From positions 1 to 64,000 of the forward strand of contig JAIWNF010000109.1 of NCBI GenBank assembly GCA_025093555.1: DNA of 64,000 bases. The letters are read 5' to 3'. Both the position numbers and the translations under genes were made by a program. This DNA comes from Circinella umbellata. Its lineage: Eukaryota; Mucoromycota; Mucoromycetes; Mucorales; Lichtheimiaceae. Under the pieces are notes generated by a model. That model searched no databases, was not told the DNA's origin, and saw only the letters and a list, made by a program, of their open reading frames with translations. This document shows, in pieces, positions 11,751-23,657 of the stretch (position 1 is the stretch's first letter; every line of letters starts with the position of its first letter).

Positions 11751-13885
11751 CTAGTGAATACACGGGAGTATTATCTCGGATAACTTGCCTAATTTTTCTA
11801 GTCGTACCAATTCATCCGATCCACCTATACTTTGACCATTAACGAAAAGGTTAGGAAAAGTATGACGACCTGAGAGTCTAATCAAGGCTTGTTTCATTGC
11901 TAAAGAGTCTTTTCGTTGATCTACTTCAACAATGAAATAATTATTTTTACAATATTTATCTAAAATTTGTTTGGCGCGTTTACAAAAAGGACTTTTTCAG
12001 GGGGGAAGACCCAGGGCAGGGAGGGGGGGCAAGGAGAGAAGGAGGGACCGAACAAAAACAATCAGAAAACAAAGGGGTAGGGGATATAATAAAGAAAATA
12101 AAAGAAGGGAGAAGTTAATATATGCAATGTAGTAATAATAATAATAGCAAAAAAAAAACAAGATTGTTTTAATGTGATGCTATCATGTAAGTTTAAAATA
12201 TAGATGCTTTTTTTAAAGTTTGTATCTAGCCCCCCCCCCTCATAACATATATAATATACTTACCAATAAGTTTTACTATAAAGTACTACTGGATATTTAC
12301 GTAAAGTATATTGAATCCATGTGGTTTGTGGATTCATCAATTTCAAAGTATACAATTTAGGTTGAATAATAATATCGACAGGTAACAGAACATGTGGATT
12401 ATGAACAAAATGCTGAAGTTGATCCAAATAAACTTTAGGGGATTTCAATTTGACAGCTTCTAAACCAAACGTTTGATCCACAAGTTGAAATTCTTGATGA
12501 TGAAACCCAGGATCACTGGTAATAAGATGTGTATACTCTGCTTCAATGTAATCGTCGGGTGTTGTGTGTGATTCGTTTTTATGATACGACCATCCTGGAT
12601 GAGCCACTTGTCCAAATCGTGATGCACCTGTCATAGCAGTTGATACATCCATATGAACTGATACTTGGGGTTGTTGACCATAAGATACATCACTATTAGC
12701 AATTTCATGAAGTCGATGCAATGCATGTCCACCAGGGTAATTTTGAATTGAAATCCAAAGCATAAACAATGAACATCCAAGCGATACCAATATACCTCCT
12801 CCCGCTATTAATATGACGAACAAAGTCTTGATTCGCGATGTTTGATAATATACAGAAAAAACATTACCCAGTAAAGCTGCAGCAGCGGCGGTAAAAATCG
12901 GGATGGTGTAAATAATAAAGCGCCATTCCTTATGCGGTAGCAGTGAAAATAAACAAATATAGATCAACATGGGACTCATAATCCGACGAACTCGTTCATC
13001 ACGTATAAATGCAATACAAGCCAATGGATATGATATCAATAGTAAGCGAGGGAGGAATAAGACAAAGTAAGCATAAAAGGGTAAAGTACCCCATTCAGAA
13101 CTTTTGTTCAAAATAGCATTGAAATAAAACACCATTCCTTCCGGCCACAATGGCCATTCTCCATTAATAATATCACGTTGCCAAAAGTAAGAATCAACCG
13201 ATACAGTCAAAACTAGGCTTACAAGAACACTTGATACAGTATGTATGAACATAAACTTGAATGATAATGTACGATATACAAGCCATTCCATTCCAAGAAT
13301 AATAACTAATAAAATGCCCGCTTCGAAACGAAATAAGATGCCAGCAATAGCCAAGTCTCGTATCATGTCACGTAACTGAGTTTCACGCCCTGCTGTTGCT
13401 ACCAAACTCTCCATCCAGTGGGAGAGACCACTTAACACCAGGGGTAAGGCAATAGTATTGGGAAGTGTACGACTTGACCAGAAGATAAAGTGAAATTGGC
13501 AACACGTCAGGAGCACAAAAGCAACCGAGGCGGGATAACCAAAAAGTCTCTTGATGGCGACTTGAATTCGAATGAGTGCTAAGTTTACCAAGGCACCAAG
13601 AAGAACTCGTACAATGATTTGCTCGGTAATGCCATCTTTAATATCAATGTGGATCCAACGAAGAATGGTAACAATAGCTTGTGCAATAGAACCGAGAATG
13701 ATAGATCCAAGAAAAGATCGTGGAACAACACCTGGGAATTCCACATGATCGTAAGCATTTATATTTCCACCGTGATGCATGACATCGTGAGCAGCTTGAA
13801 TATTAAAGCTTTCTTCAACTTTTGTATAAGGACATAAAAGACAATAGAGTATAATAAATAAAAACACGAGGAGTTTTATCAACAT
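11751..13885 (-). CDS. ALG12: ALG12 mannosyltransferase fused to a C-terminal glutaredoxin
   Basis: Exon 1 (13885-12264) encodes a GT22-family ER mannosyltransferase: PYTKVEESFNIQAAHDV at the N-terminus, about ten membrane segments, the HKEWRF motif, and the YPGGHAL segment followed by a soluble domain. ALG12 adds the eighth mannose (alpha-1,6) to the dolichol-linked oligosaccharide in the ER lumen. Exon 1 ends LYSKTY-TG at a GTAAGT donor. Exon 2 (11991-11751) starts T-CCT-TTT-TGT, so splicing makes CPFC, then KRAKQILD, a TFPNLFVNGQSIGG segment and a stop. This is a complete dithiol glutaredoxin of about 95 residues; its first strand (YPVVLYSKTY) lies in the ALG12 exon. The total is 620 residues. 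The start was taken at the Met before the first membrane segment; an in-frame Met at 13951 would add 22 residues. Retaining the 272-bp intron gives TYW-stop. An internal Met (LMNPQTTW) could start a free glutaredoxin. Confidence 0.88.
11992..12263 (-). other. Intron joining the ALG12 and glutaredoxin parts
   Basis: This 272-bp GT-AG intron (donor GTAAGT, acceptor AAAAAG) is longer than the typical introns of this window. On the transcribed strand it has a run of nine or more G about 25 bases after the donor and a C-rich tract (several runs of 3-7 C) just before the acceptor. These could base-pair. The first intron bases complete TGG and then TAA, so an unspliced transcript ends at once. Confidence 0.75.
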
Positions 13886-14524
13886 ATCAAGCAATATATT
13901 GAGAATTATGTCTTTTTTTTCTTTTTTTTTTATCCTTGAGTCGTGAAACAAAAGACCAGTGTTATTCAGTTGGTTGCCTCGTGTTTTATTATAATATACA
14001 TATATAAATAATCACATAACACAGAAAATAGAAAAAAAAAAGTAAGTAACTTGATTGCTTATTTTGAATTAGATACAGATACACACACACACATAATTCA
14101 TTGTTATTATTTATATATTTGCCCCAAAATCCATCCCTTTCTCTCTCTCTCTGTCTAACTTTTTCATTTTTTTTCACTCCCTTTCCTTTCCTTAAATAAA
14201 CCTCTCTCATTAATAATATCACTACACAAGAGGAAAAGCAATCCTTATTTTTTATAGATTTGTTATTACTATCTGTAGGAGAAAAGGGCGTTTCTCTCTT
14301 TTATTTATTTATTTATTTCTTTTCCACTTTCTCTTTCTTTCTTTCTTTCTTTTTATTCAGCTCCTTTCTTTATCTTTTCTTTCCTTTCTCTTTTTTTTTT
14401 TCCTTCTTACTCTAATTTTTTTTTAAAAGAAAGATAACAATAACAATAATATTTATATTCATTTTCTTGTGTATTCCAACTATAACCACAACAAACAACT
14501 TATTGAAACGGGAAAGTCTAAATC
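13886..14524. promoter_or_regulatory. Shared promoter region of divergent ALG12-Grx and arrestin genes
   Basis: Head-to-head intergenic region. Bases 14290-14420 are strongly pyrimidine-rich on the + strand with CTTT and TTTA repeats, ahead of the arrestin ATG. A CT repeat lies near 14139-14153. The stretch 13886-13951 is either 5' UTR or the first 22 codons of the ALG12 gene. Confidence 0.5.
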
Positions 14525-17500
14525 ATGAAAGATGCTGTCATCAAGTTTGTCGAAATCGTTCTTGTTGATCCCGTATTGGACTTTATGGGTCAGCCCAAAC
14601 CACCTAGTTCCGTAGATACAGCCGAAGACAACGACACTGATAGTCAAATAGAAGAGTCTTCAGATAGTTTGATGCTTAAAGGTGAAGCACTATTTTCTTT
14701 GACTCGCCCACTTAAAATTCGCGGAATGAGTGTCAAGTTTAAAGGTGCGTCTCAAACCAGTTTACGTGGTGGCAATATTCAAGCATCCATCTTACCTAAA
14801 CTCAAGCAAATCTTATTTGGAAAAACTACTTTACCTGCTGGAGAACATATTATACCCTTTTTATTGGAAGTTCCAAATATATATCCAGCAACACTATCCA
14901 TTAAACGTGCCATTATATCTTACAAGGTGGAGTTATCTATTATCGGTATCTTTGGCTTACAAAAAAAGTCAATTACCGCCGAACATCCTGTTGAAATTCG
15001 TCGGCATCTATTGCGGTGTAAAGAAATGGCGCCACTAGTCGAAACGCAGATCATTGAAGATACAGTACCTGCAAAGTTTCATTACGAAATTGACGCTCCT
15101 CAAATTGTTTGTCTTCAACAAGGTAGCATCCCTTTCTCAATCAAATATTTGTGCTTTGCGTCTCAGAAGCCCGTGCGGAATATTCGAACCCAGTTAAAAC
15201 AGATTGAGCTTTACAGGTAATTTTTTATTCTTATTAAGGGATAGTCTCATGGTTATAATTTTTTTTTTCTTGGGGGGAGGGAAAAAGAAAATGTATAAGG
15301 CTGTCCTGGGAGATATTTATGTCAATACTATAATTATGGTTACATGATGTATATGCCTATATTGTTCCATGTGTAACTTTTTTGGTGACGGATGGAGAAG
15401 ATTTATGAAAAAACTTTTAATTGTATGACAAAATTAATGAAAAAGGTCATTTTCTACTATTTTGAAAAAATCAAAAATCTACTATCAAATAATAGTGCGG
15501 ATGCAAGAACAGCAAACCCATATCGAAAAATTCAAAACATTGCTGATACATTGATCATGTCAACACGGCCTCATAAAAAATATATTAAACGCACTATTCC
15601 AGCCTTATTACATAGTGTGGATAATTCACAAGAAAAATCAACATGGAAACGACCTTTAATTCTTCGACACAAGTTACAAAAGTTGTTATCACCGACACTT
15701 GACTCCCCACTCGTTACCATTTGTCATGAATTGGAAATTATTTTCCAATTTGAACATGCATTCGAGAACATCAAAGCTAAAGTCCCTATTGTCATTGCAT
15801 CTATTCCACCACCGAACGGTAGCAAAAATCTTTTGTCATTTCAACCATTAACGCATGGTATGCCACAGTATCATTTTGAACGAGATCAATCGCGACTACA
15901 TGATTCATTTGTTTCAGTAGTTATCGAAGAACCAACACGAGTGGAAGAAGTCGATCATATTGATGATAGCGATAGTATACAACGAGGTGCTCATTATAGT
16001 TTGTTGGGCGAACCTCGATTAACGGTGACTTCATCTACTATTAATTTACTAAAAATATCTATGGATGATTCTTACTATCATCATCAACAACATTTACATA
16101 TTCAAGGGAATACCAATCATAATGTGACGGGTCATCCCCTTCGAAAACAAGATACACTTGGCAGATCCATACGAAAATTCGCCTCCGCTAATGAGCTGAG
16201 TAGTCTTTCTCGTCGAAGCGAGGAATATGATGTTGATTATTCCATGATGTTACCACTTGAAAGACCGCGCACAACCACTCCTCTTGTACAGCGTCGTCGA
16301 GAAGCGGCTCACCAACATCTTCGACAGCCATGGTTACGACCGATCGACGTTGACTTGGCCAATGGATTGAGAAAACCAGTAGAACAAAATAAAAAACAAC
16401 AGCAGCAACAACATCGACAAGAAAATCTTACAACAGTTGATATTAACTTAATTCGAAGCAAAGCGCGGTTGCAACAAGTTCAACGAAACAGTAAACGTAC
16501 AACTGCACAAGAATTACAAGTAGCAGCAATAGCTTCAGGAACAATTTTACCGTCAATAACAACAGCAGTAAATAAAAATCGAGCAACTGTGAATGATGCC
16601 AAGAAGAATATAATTCCTGAGGACACGGGTTCTACAGGGTCTGACAATACATCACAATCCAGTCAATTTGCACCAAGTTCTATTTCATCCACAACGGATC
16701 GCAGCATGGATGATGATATATGTACATTAAAAACACGTCCACCTTCCATTGTATTTGGTACAGCACCAGGTCTACCAACAGAGACAGAACTACGTCCTCA
16801 AAATGCAATTAATGTTTCACTAGTAGAAGAACAATTTTTGACAGATGTTGATGATCTAACTTTCAATAATGATGACAATAATACAAATGGCGAAACTGTC
16901 TTGATATCCCCAACCGTAGCCACCCTTGCTTCATCTACATTATTATCACCAAGAACAAGTTATGCATTACAACGGAGTCGAGGTAGCAATAATGGGATTC
17001 CATTATCTACTGCAACTATGTCCGGTGGATATAAAGCAACTCGTAGTAGCAGTATGAATACACATGAATCATCGACATTAGATGCTCATGATGAAGTATT
17101 AAGGCGTATTGCATGTACACAAGAGCGGCAACAACAATCAATGACAGAAAAACTTTGTCTTCAACCTCAACCTCCTGCCCCGTGTTCTCCATTACCACCT
17201 TTACCTCTATTACCAAATCAATTACCATCTCGACCATCAACAGATACCATTACCAGCATTGATGTCAATAAAAATAATCACAGCAAAAAATCATTCGACA
17301 AACAAGATAACCCTTACGAGTATCTTGAACTTCCTCCAATACCAACAATTGTTAATAAAAATTCATCTTCTCCCATCATTTCATCATTACAAGCAACAAC
17401 AACAACAAAGGCACCTTTATCTGTAGCTCCACCACCACCTACTATACCCTTACCTGACATTCCTCCTCCTTCTCTTCCAACAACTACAAGTCGAACAGTA

Positions 17501-17746
17501 CAACCTCGTCGACGAAAACCTCAATCATCCGAAAAACTGTCTCGTCGAATGACCAAATTATATGTTGAAGATAGTGATGATGAAGTATTAGATCCATCTC
17601 CTCCAGTATCAGCACGATATGATCAACATCATAACGCTATAAATGATGATGATGATGATTATGGTGTTGTTGCAGAAAGTGCACCTTTATTACCACGACT
17701 TTCACTTGGTACAACATTTGGCTTTTCATTGGATATTGAACAATAA
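14525..17746 (+). CDS. Alpha-arrestin-like protein with long disordered tail
   Basis: Exon 1 (14525-15216) encodes an arrestin N-domain fold: KFVEIVLVDPVLDF, a SLTRPLKIRGMSVKFKGASQ segment, then LPAGEHIIPFLLEVPN and IKRAIISYKVELS. It ends in phase 2 at a CAG|GTAATT donor. The best phase-compatible acceptor before clearly coding sequence is 15495, giving exon 2 at 15496-17746 and 980 residues in total; sequence between 15392 and 15495 is also open but AT-rich and was treated as intron. The second half is Ser/Thr/Gln/Pro-rich with an acidic stretch and a terminal leucine-rich APLLPRLSL. Fungal alpha-arrestins act as ubiquitin-ligase adaptors for membrane transporters, usually through PPxY motifs; I see none here, so this could be a divergent member. 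Confidence 0.78.
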
Positions 17747-18617
17747 TGTATATTTCTCTACCCTTTTTTTTAAAAAAAAATACAAAACAATATATTTTTT
17801 TCATTTTCATTTCTCTCACCCCTCTTTTTGTCATTAAATGTTACCATTCTTTTTTTTTTTAATTAAAAATCTTATACTTATTTTCAAATTGTGTAATATT
17901 TATGTGAGTCTGTGTATACGTAGTGTGTACATGTGTATTCAAAATGGTTGGATTAACTTTTTAGTGTGTGTGTGTGTGTGTCTGTGTGCACGGCTTCTAA
18001 ATTGATAAAAAACGTGCTATTTTCTACAACAATATAAATTATTTTATATTATAACTAATTCTAGTATAGTCTGACCTGTTTCATATAATTAGCAATGTAA
18101 TACTATATGCCACAGATTAGATTTTCTCCCGATTATACCCAACTTTGTAGCTCCTTAATATTCACATCATTATACTTCATTCATGCATCATTCACGACAA
18201 TTATCTATTAATATTATTATTATTGGATTTTGCTTCTCTCCTTCCACTAGTAGCAATTCCAAACCATCGTTCAAAAATTTGTTTGTGGTGGTTTTTTTTA
18301 TTATTACTACGAGTTATAATAGTTATTTGTTATTTTTTTTTGGAGAAAGTTTATATGATTTATACGATTTGTATGTTATGTATATATAAATATATATTTT
18401 TTTTTATATATATAAGAAAATAATTCATAATGAAGTTATTTTTTTTTAATATGTGCAGATTGTGTGTTTGTGTGTGCGGGAGGTGGATTGGTTCGAATAT
18501 AAAGGTTTTTTCTTTTCTTTTCTTTCAAATAATGGATTTTGGAGCTTTAAAAAAAAAAGAAAACGAAAAAGAAAGAAAAATATAATAGTTATATATTTAT
18601 ATTTCTTTTTTTTCTTC
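17747..18617. other. Intergenic between convergent arrestin and BET genes
   Basis: AT-rich, with poly-T runs, a GT repeat near 17965-17980 and TA tracts near 18380-18415. No gene is supported; both neighbours end into this space. Confidence 0.55.
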
Positions 18618-21600
18618 TTATTCCAAATCCATATCTTGTTCTTCTTCTTCTCTTTCTTGAGTATGCTGATCATCTCCATTTTGTTGTTGATTTCTGTCAC
18701 GAAAACGAATAGCACTACTTAATAAAGCTGATTTTATATCAGCAATCGTTTTATCAGAACGATTTCGAATAAAAGCAGGCTTTTGAAAGTGACGATAATC
18801 CACGGTATCTCTTTGCCATCGAACTAATTCTCGCCATTCAGGGTCAAATTGTAATTTCCTTTCAAATGCAGAGCATGCTATTTTATGCTTGCTAATATCT
18901 ATGGTGGCAGTTGCAGTCTGTAATATACAATATATATATAATATAATATAACCCAATACGTATAGTAAAGGGGGTGTCAACTTTCTTAACACCTTCTTTA
19001 CCTTTTTGTTTTTTTGCATATGCATGTTGGTAATAATAATTTATAAAACTAAAAATACTCACCAATTGGTCAATTCTACGTTGACGATCCATCTTTTTCT
19101 GTTTACTTGTTCGTTCTTGCCATTCTCTGAAAAAATTAGTTGTGAGTTAAACCTTGTATATAAATAGTATATATTTATATATAATACATACTTTTGTTGT
19201 CGTTCATTTTCTTGTTGCTTACGCAACTCCATTTGTTTTTGTGCACGGTATTTTTCTTCATTGGCTTTTCGTTGTTCTTCCACCTAAGAAATAAATGAAT
19301 AGGTGTGAATATATACATAATGGAGATAAAATAAGCATAATATATATATATATATATATATAACTTACCTCCTGAGTACGCAAATTACTTTCTTTTCTAA
19401 TTGTACCAATGACCGAATCAAGATCAAATGGTGCAGGGGCTGGTGGTGGAGATATTGGAGTTGTTACTTGAGATGTTGATTGTGAATATTGTTGTCGTGG
19501 ACGTTTTCCAGGCAGGTGTTTGGAAGCAGGGTGTTTGCCCGCAGGATGCTTACCAGCAGCAGGGTGTTTGCCAGTAGCAGCAGGACGTTTTCCGGAAGCA
19601 GATGGGTATTTTGTTGCGTGCTATAATTATAAATATGATTAATAAGTAAACATAATAACAGAATATTATTATATTAGTATTTACCTCAGGTCTTCGAGTT
19701 TCTGGTATTCGGTTACTATCATCAGAAGATCGTCTTTGGTTATTTAAATAGGACGCAGAGAATGATGATGCAGATTTATTGTTTGTGGCGGGTTTTGTGG
19801 CGGATAATGCAAGAGATTTAGTTGGTTGAATGTATGATTGTTGTTGTGGCGGAGGTGCTTCTTTGGATATGGCTAATGGTCTCGGTTGTTGTAATGATAA
19901 TGATGGTACTGATGAAGATGCAATGGATGATGATGATGTAGGTGTTGGAGGAGAAACCTAGATGTGTGTATATAGTTAGATATTTTTCTTACGGTATTGT
20001 TAAATAACAATCAAACAAAAAAATTAATATCAAACCTGATCCTCGGGTCGTTGTTCTTTTTTAGGCTCATTATGGTTGGTAACTGAAAGTTTAAGACGCA
20101 ATATAGTACCTATTTATTATTCAAACATATTAGAATTATTTGTTTTTAAATTATTTGTTGCCATAACAACCATCAAATAAAAAATAAAAAATACCTTTTT
20201 TATTAGCGTTCGTATTATTATTATTATTATTATTATTAGCGTTGTTATTGTTATTGTTGTTATAATTAATATTATTTTGATCTCGATTATCATCAAGATG
20301 ATCAGAAGTACGTTTTTGACTAATAGTAGCTAAATAAATAAATCAAGTGAATAATATAAATAATGAGTTGATATTTGATATTAAATATAATAATAATTAG
20401 TAATATATATATATATATATAAACAGTTTACCTTCTGCTTCTTTCACTTTTTCGGGTCGTTCAGCAACAGATCTCTGTGGTGATAAAGAAACTGAAGCTG
20501 ATATTGAGGATGTTTCATGATGATGTTTTTTTGCTGATGAGTTTTATTTTTAATATACCATCATTAGCAACAGAATCAATTATACATTCACATATATTTT
20601 TTTTTGTTTTAGTTATGTATCCCCCAAACATATATATATATATATATGTATATAAACACACACCTTTAGAAGATGATGACGTCTTATGAGCCTTCTTCTT
20701 CCAATATGTATCAAACACTTTTTCAAGTGCTTTTGCGTTTTGGTGTACTGGGTGAGTAGGGGCATTATAGGTGTAACAATTTTGAAACATTAATCGAACG
20801 TCTGCAACAAATTCATCTTCGTTTCCATATTTAAGTTCGTTTAATTTTTGTTCAATTGTTGAAAGGTCCATTGGATTTTTTATAATATCGTAATAATCCG
20901 TTGCACCCCATGCTGATGCGTCCACAGGTTGTTTAAATGCCCAGTTAATTCTGTCGTATTTTTTTTTGTTCATTTCAATTAGTGCATTATTACAAAGGCG
21001 AATTTTGTCATCGGACATGAGTTCGTCTGAATCCGTTACTATAATAGTCTATAATATTTATACACATGTATAATATACATTTTTAAATGAATGCGAAAAT
21101 AAAAATAAAAAGATGAATAAATTAGAGTTGATTTGAAACAGCTGTGTTCAAGAAATTTATAACTTACTGATGATGGTCTTTTTAATAATAAACGATCAAA
21201 AACTTCTTCTAGTTTTTTACCCGATTGAGCAACAAAATCATGGGGATTGTTATATTTGTGACAATTATCAAGAATCAATCGAATATCATCAATAAACGCG
21301 TCCACAGTTTTATATTGATCATTATTGAATTTTGATTGTACGGTTGAGAGATCCATTGGTTGTTTTATAATATCAAAATAATCGGGGCAATTTAAAGCAA
21401 TTGGATCAACTGGTTCTCGAAAATAAAGAGAATGTTTATTTTTTTTCAAAGATGATAATGTCGAAGAAATAAATCGTTTATCAGCAGGTGATAATATTGT
21501 TTTGGATACATTATTATTGTTGAATTTTCGTTGTTGGTGTTGTTGTTCTGTTGAATTAATTGTTGAATTAATTGTTGAATTAATGGTCGATGTGGCTTCT

Positions 21601-21647
21601 GTCTCCATGCTTGCTGGTGAAGGTAAGCAGACAGAATTGCCGAGCAT
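18618..21647 (-). CDS. BET-family double bromodomain protein
   Basis: Ten exons (21647-21168, 21048-20664, 20533-20432, 20329-20195, 20109-20036, 19957-19685, 19620-19369, 19283-19192, 19126-19063, 18917-18618) join in phase to 718 residues. Bromodomain 1 (about residues 50-155) has FREPVDPIALNCPDYFDIIK and the acetyl-lysine Asn in NCHKYNNP. Bromodomain 2 (about 165-280) has FKQPVDASAWGATDYYDIIK and NCYTYNAP. Then come Ser/Asn/Pro-rich linkers, a GKHPA-type short repeat, a basic coiled region (EEQRKANEEKYRAQ onward) and a segment reading RRIDQLTATATIDISKHKIA. I see no ET domain. BET proteins bind acetylated histones and recruit transcription machinery. The last segment resembles the C-terminal P-TEFb-binding motif of BRD4, but about 80 more residues follow. 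A downstream Met (codon 14) is an alternative start. Confidence 0.93.
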
Positions 21648-22293
21648 CGTATCTTTTTTTCGAAAAAAGAAGAATTATTGCAACCCAATTTTTTTTTATT
21701 ACTCACACAACTTTTTTTCTTCTGAAAGTTTGAAAACCACGTCATCAATTTTCAAGCGGTGATTGAAAAAGGAATATTTTTTTATATAGAAATAAACTTT
21801 TTAGTATATTTTAAAAGTATCTTGGTAGCAAAATGTTATTATCAAAAGGTTTCTATAGCTCTAAATAAAATCGTCATATTCTTCAAAAACCTTAATGGCA
21901 TGTTTGATATATAATCAATAATGAATCAAAAATAAAATGTGTCTATATTGGGCAATAAGAAAATAGTTTATCTAGTTTGTAACATAACAACCAAATGAAT
22001 GTTAATTATATTTTTTTATGCACAAGTAATTATAGCAAATTCTAATGATACTTCTTCTTATTCTTACTATAATACTTTTATAAAGGAATATGTGAATTAT
22101 TGTTTCTATGAAATAACAAAAAGTATAGTATAATAACATAAATTCCCAACCAAAAAAAGAAAAGCATGTGTTTCACTGATATAAATGAATAGCATGAATT
22201 GTAATATAAAAAAAGCGGTATTTGAAAAATGAAACAACATAATATTTTTTTTGTTTCTTACCACTTTCTCTCTTTAATTTTTTTGTGTTACTT
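21648..22293. promoter_or_regulatory. Divergent promoter region, BET gene and STK19 homologue
   Basis: Head-to-head region with T-rich stretches next to both start codons. Just inside the BET start (about 21550-21583) is a threefold GTTGAATTAATT repeat, which is coding (INST repeats), not promoter. No specific site is named. Confidence 0.45.
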
Positions 22294-23568
22294 ATGAATC
22301 AAACAAGAAAGCGAGGCAGAGAACAATACGCAGCAGTCGCTAATCAAGTAAACAATGTACCTGATGTCTATGGTATAAAAAGGCGAACATTAGAAAAAAG
22401 AATTCGTAATGACGTGCTACATGACAACAATGATCATGACGAATTTGACGATTTAGAAATACCTGCCATTATTTCGGACACTGTCGCTACTGCGCAATAT
22501 CTTATAGATAAATTATCGTTTACAGAAAAAACAAAACATACAGATACAGCGAAAAGACTTCCACGTGTATGTTTTCTTCATCAAATATATAGCATTTTAT
22601 CAGATAATACAGCAGTAGATCGAGAATTGGTAACAATTACTTATATGTTTGAGTTGTGTTTCCATGACTATAAAATAATTATAACTCATGCATAAAAGAA
22701 AATGATATTTATTATATATAGCAAGAAGCAATAAATGAAGGAACATGGAGAAAGTTCTATATTCTTGGAACATTAGAAGATGAATTTGCTATAATGAATA
22801 CGACTGATTATCTTTCAACCATTCATGATGCAAAGAATGAATTTATTGACGATGAAGAAAAAAATCAAGATAATAATAAAAAGAAGACAATAATTACTGC
22901 GGATCTTTTTGGTAAAGAAATAAATTAGTCAACTTTTTATAAAAAGTATTCATCTTTTACTTATAATTTTTTTTCTAATTTAGATCGGTTTAAAGATTTT
23001 GTATTGGATAAGAAACATAACGATGTATCAGTATCCCAAAAGTCAGAAGGGTTTACATTTAATGATAAAGAAATATCTTGTTTAATCAAATATGGATTAC
23101 TGCTACCTCAAATGCACAATACCGATACTTATTGGTTTGCTATTCGACGTCAGGGAGTATTCATGTCACATTATTTGAAAGGAAGAATTGAAATTCTTCG
23201 AATATTAAAAAAGCGGCCGACCCATGATATATTTGAAAAGGTACATTATATGTGAAAAATTATATGTAATTTTTTATGTTGTCAAGAGGAAAAAAAGAAA
23301 TGGATAGTATGTGTTCAAAACTAATTATATATATATATATAGCAATTGGCTGCAAAAAGAGTGCGATCTATATTTCGATATGAGTTTATATTACATGATC
23401 TTGTTGGAAGTGGACGGGCAGAAAGGTATAATAAAAACTTAAATATGAATTAACAGACGGATAAATGTGATTAAATAGACTAAACGAATTGAGTGATATA
23501 TTCTTAGATACAAAACGACCATGGGTAATTTGATTCGATTAACAAAAAAAGGAGAGCGATTGCAATAA
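22294..23568 (+). CDS. STK19-like winged-helix protein
   Basis: Five exons (22294-22629, 22722-22911, 22984-23240, 23343-23425, 23508-23568) join in phase to 308 residues. After a basic, disordered N-terminus (RKRGRE, IKRRTLEKRIRN), the protein follows human STK19 along its length: LPRVCFLHQIYS, VDREL-QEAINEGTWRKF, a DRFKDFVLD segment, FNDKEISCLIKYGLLL, WFAIRRQG, HYLKGRIEILRIL, YEFILHDLVGSG and TTMGNLIRLT. STK19 was first called a kinase but is now understood as a winged-helix DNA-binding protein acting in transcription-coupled repair; no kinase motifs are present here. The start at 22294 is the first true ATG. An alternative acceptor at 23480 would add a short different ending; the chosen one keeps the conserved TTMGNLIRL. 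Confidence 0.85.
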
Positions 23569-23657
23569 GGAAGAAAAAAAGAAGTATATATATATACTAC
23601 TTATTGTAAAAAAAAAAAAAGAAAAAAATGTAGGTAACCTTAAATTAAAAGCCAAAC

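Noticed and set aside
12260..13951. Reading ALG12 as a plain 563-residue gene ending TYW
   Set aside because: The last codons overlap a perfect GTAAGT donor and the next exon completes a glutaredoxin active site, so the plain form is better seen as the intron-retained variant.
15392..15495. In-frame extension MEKIYEKTFNCM upstream of arrestin exon 2
   Set aside because: The only AG sites here are out of phase with exon 1; the AT-rich codons look like intron.
18489..18500. GGTTCGAAT resembling a tRNA T-loop
   Set aside because: No acceptor stem, D-arm or anticodon arm can be built around it.
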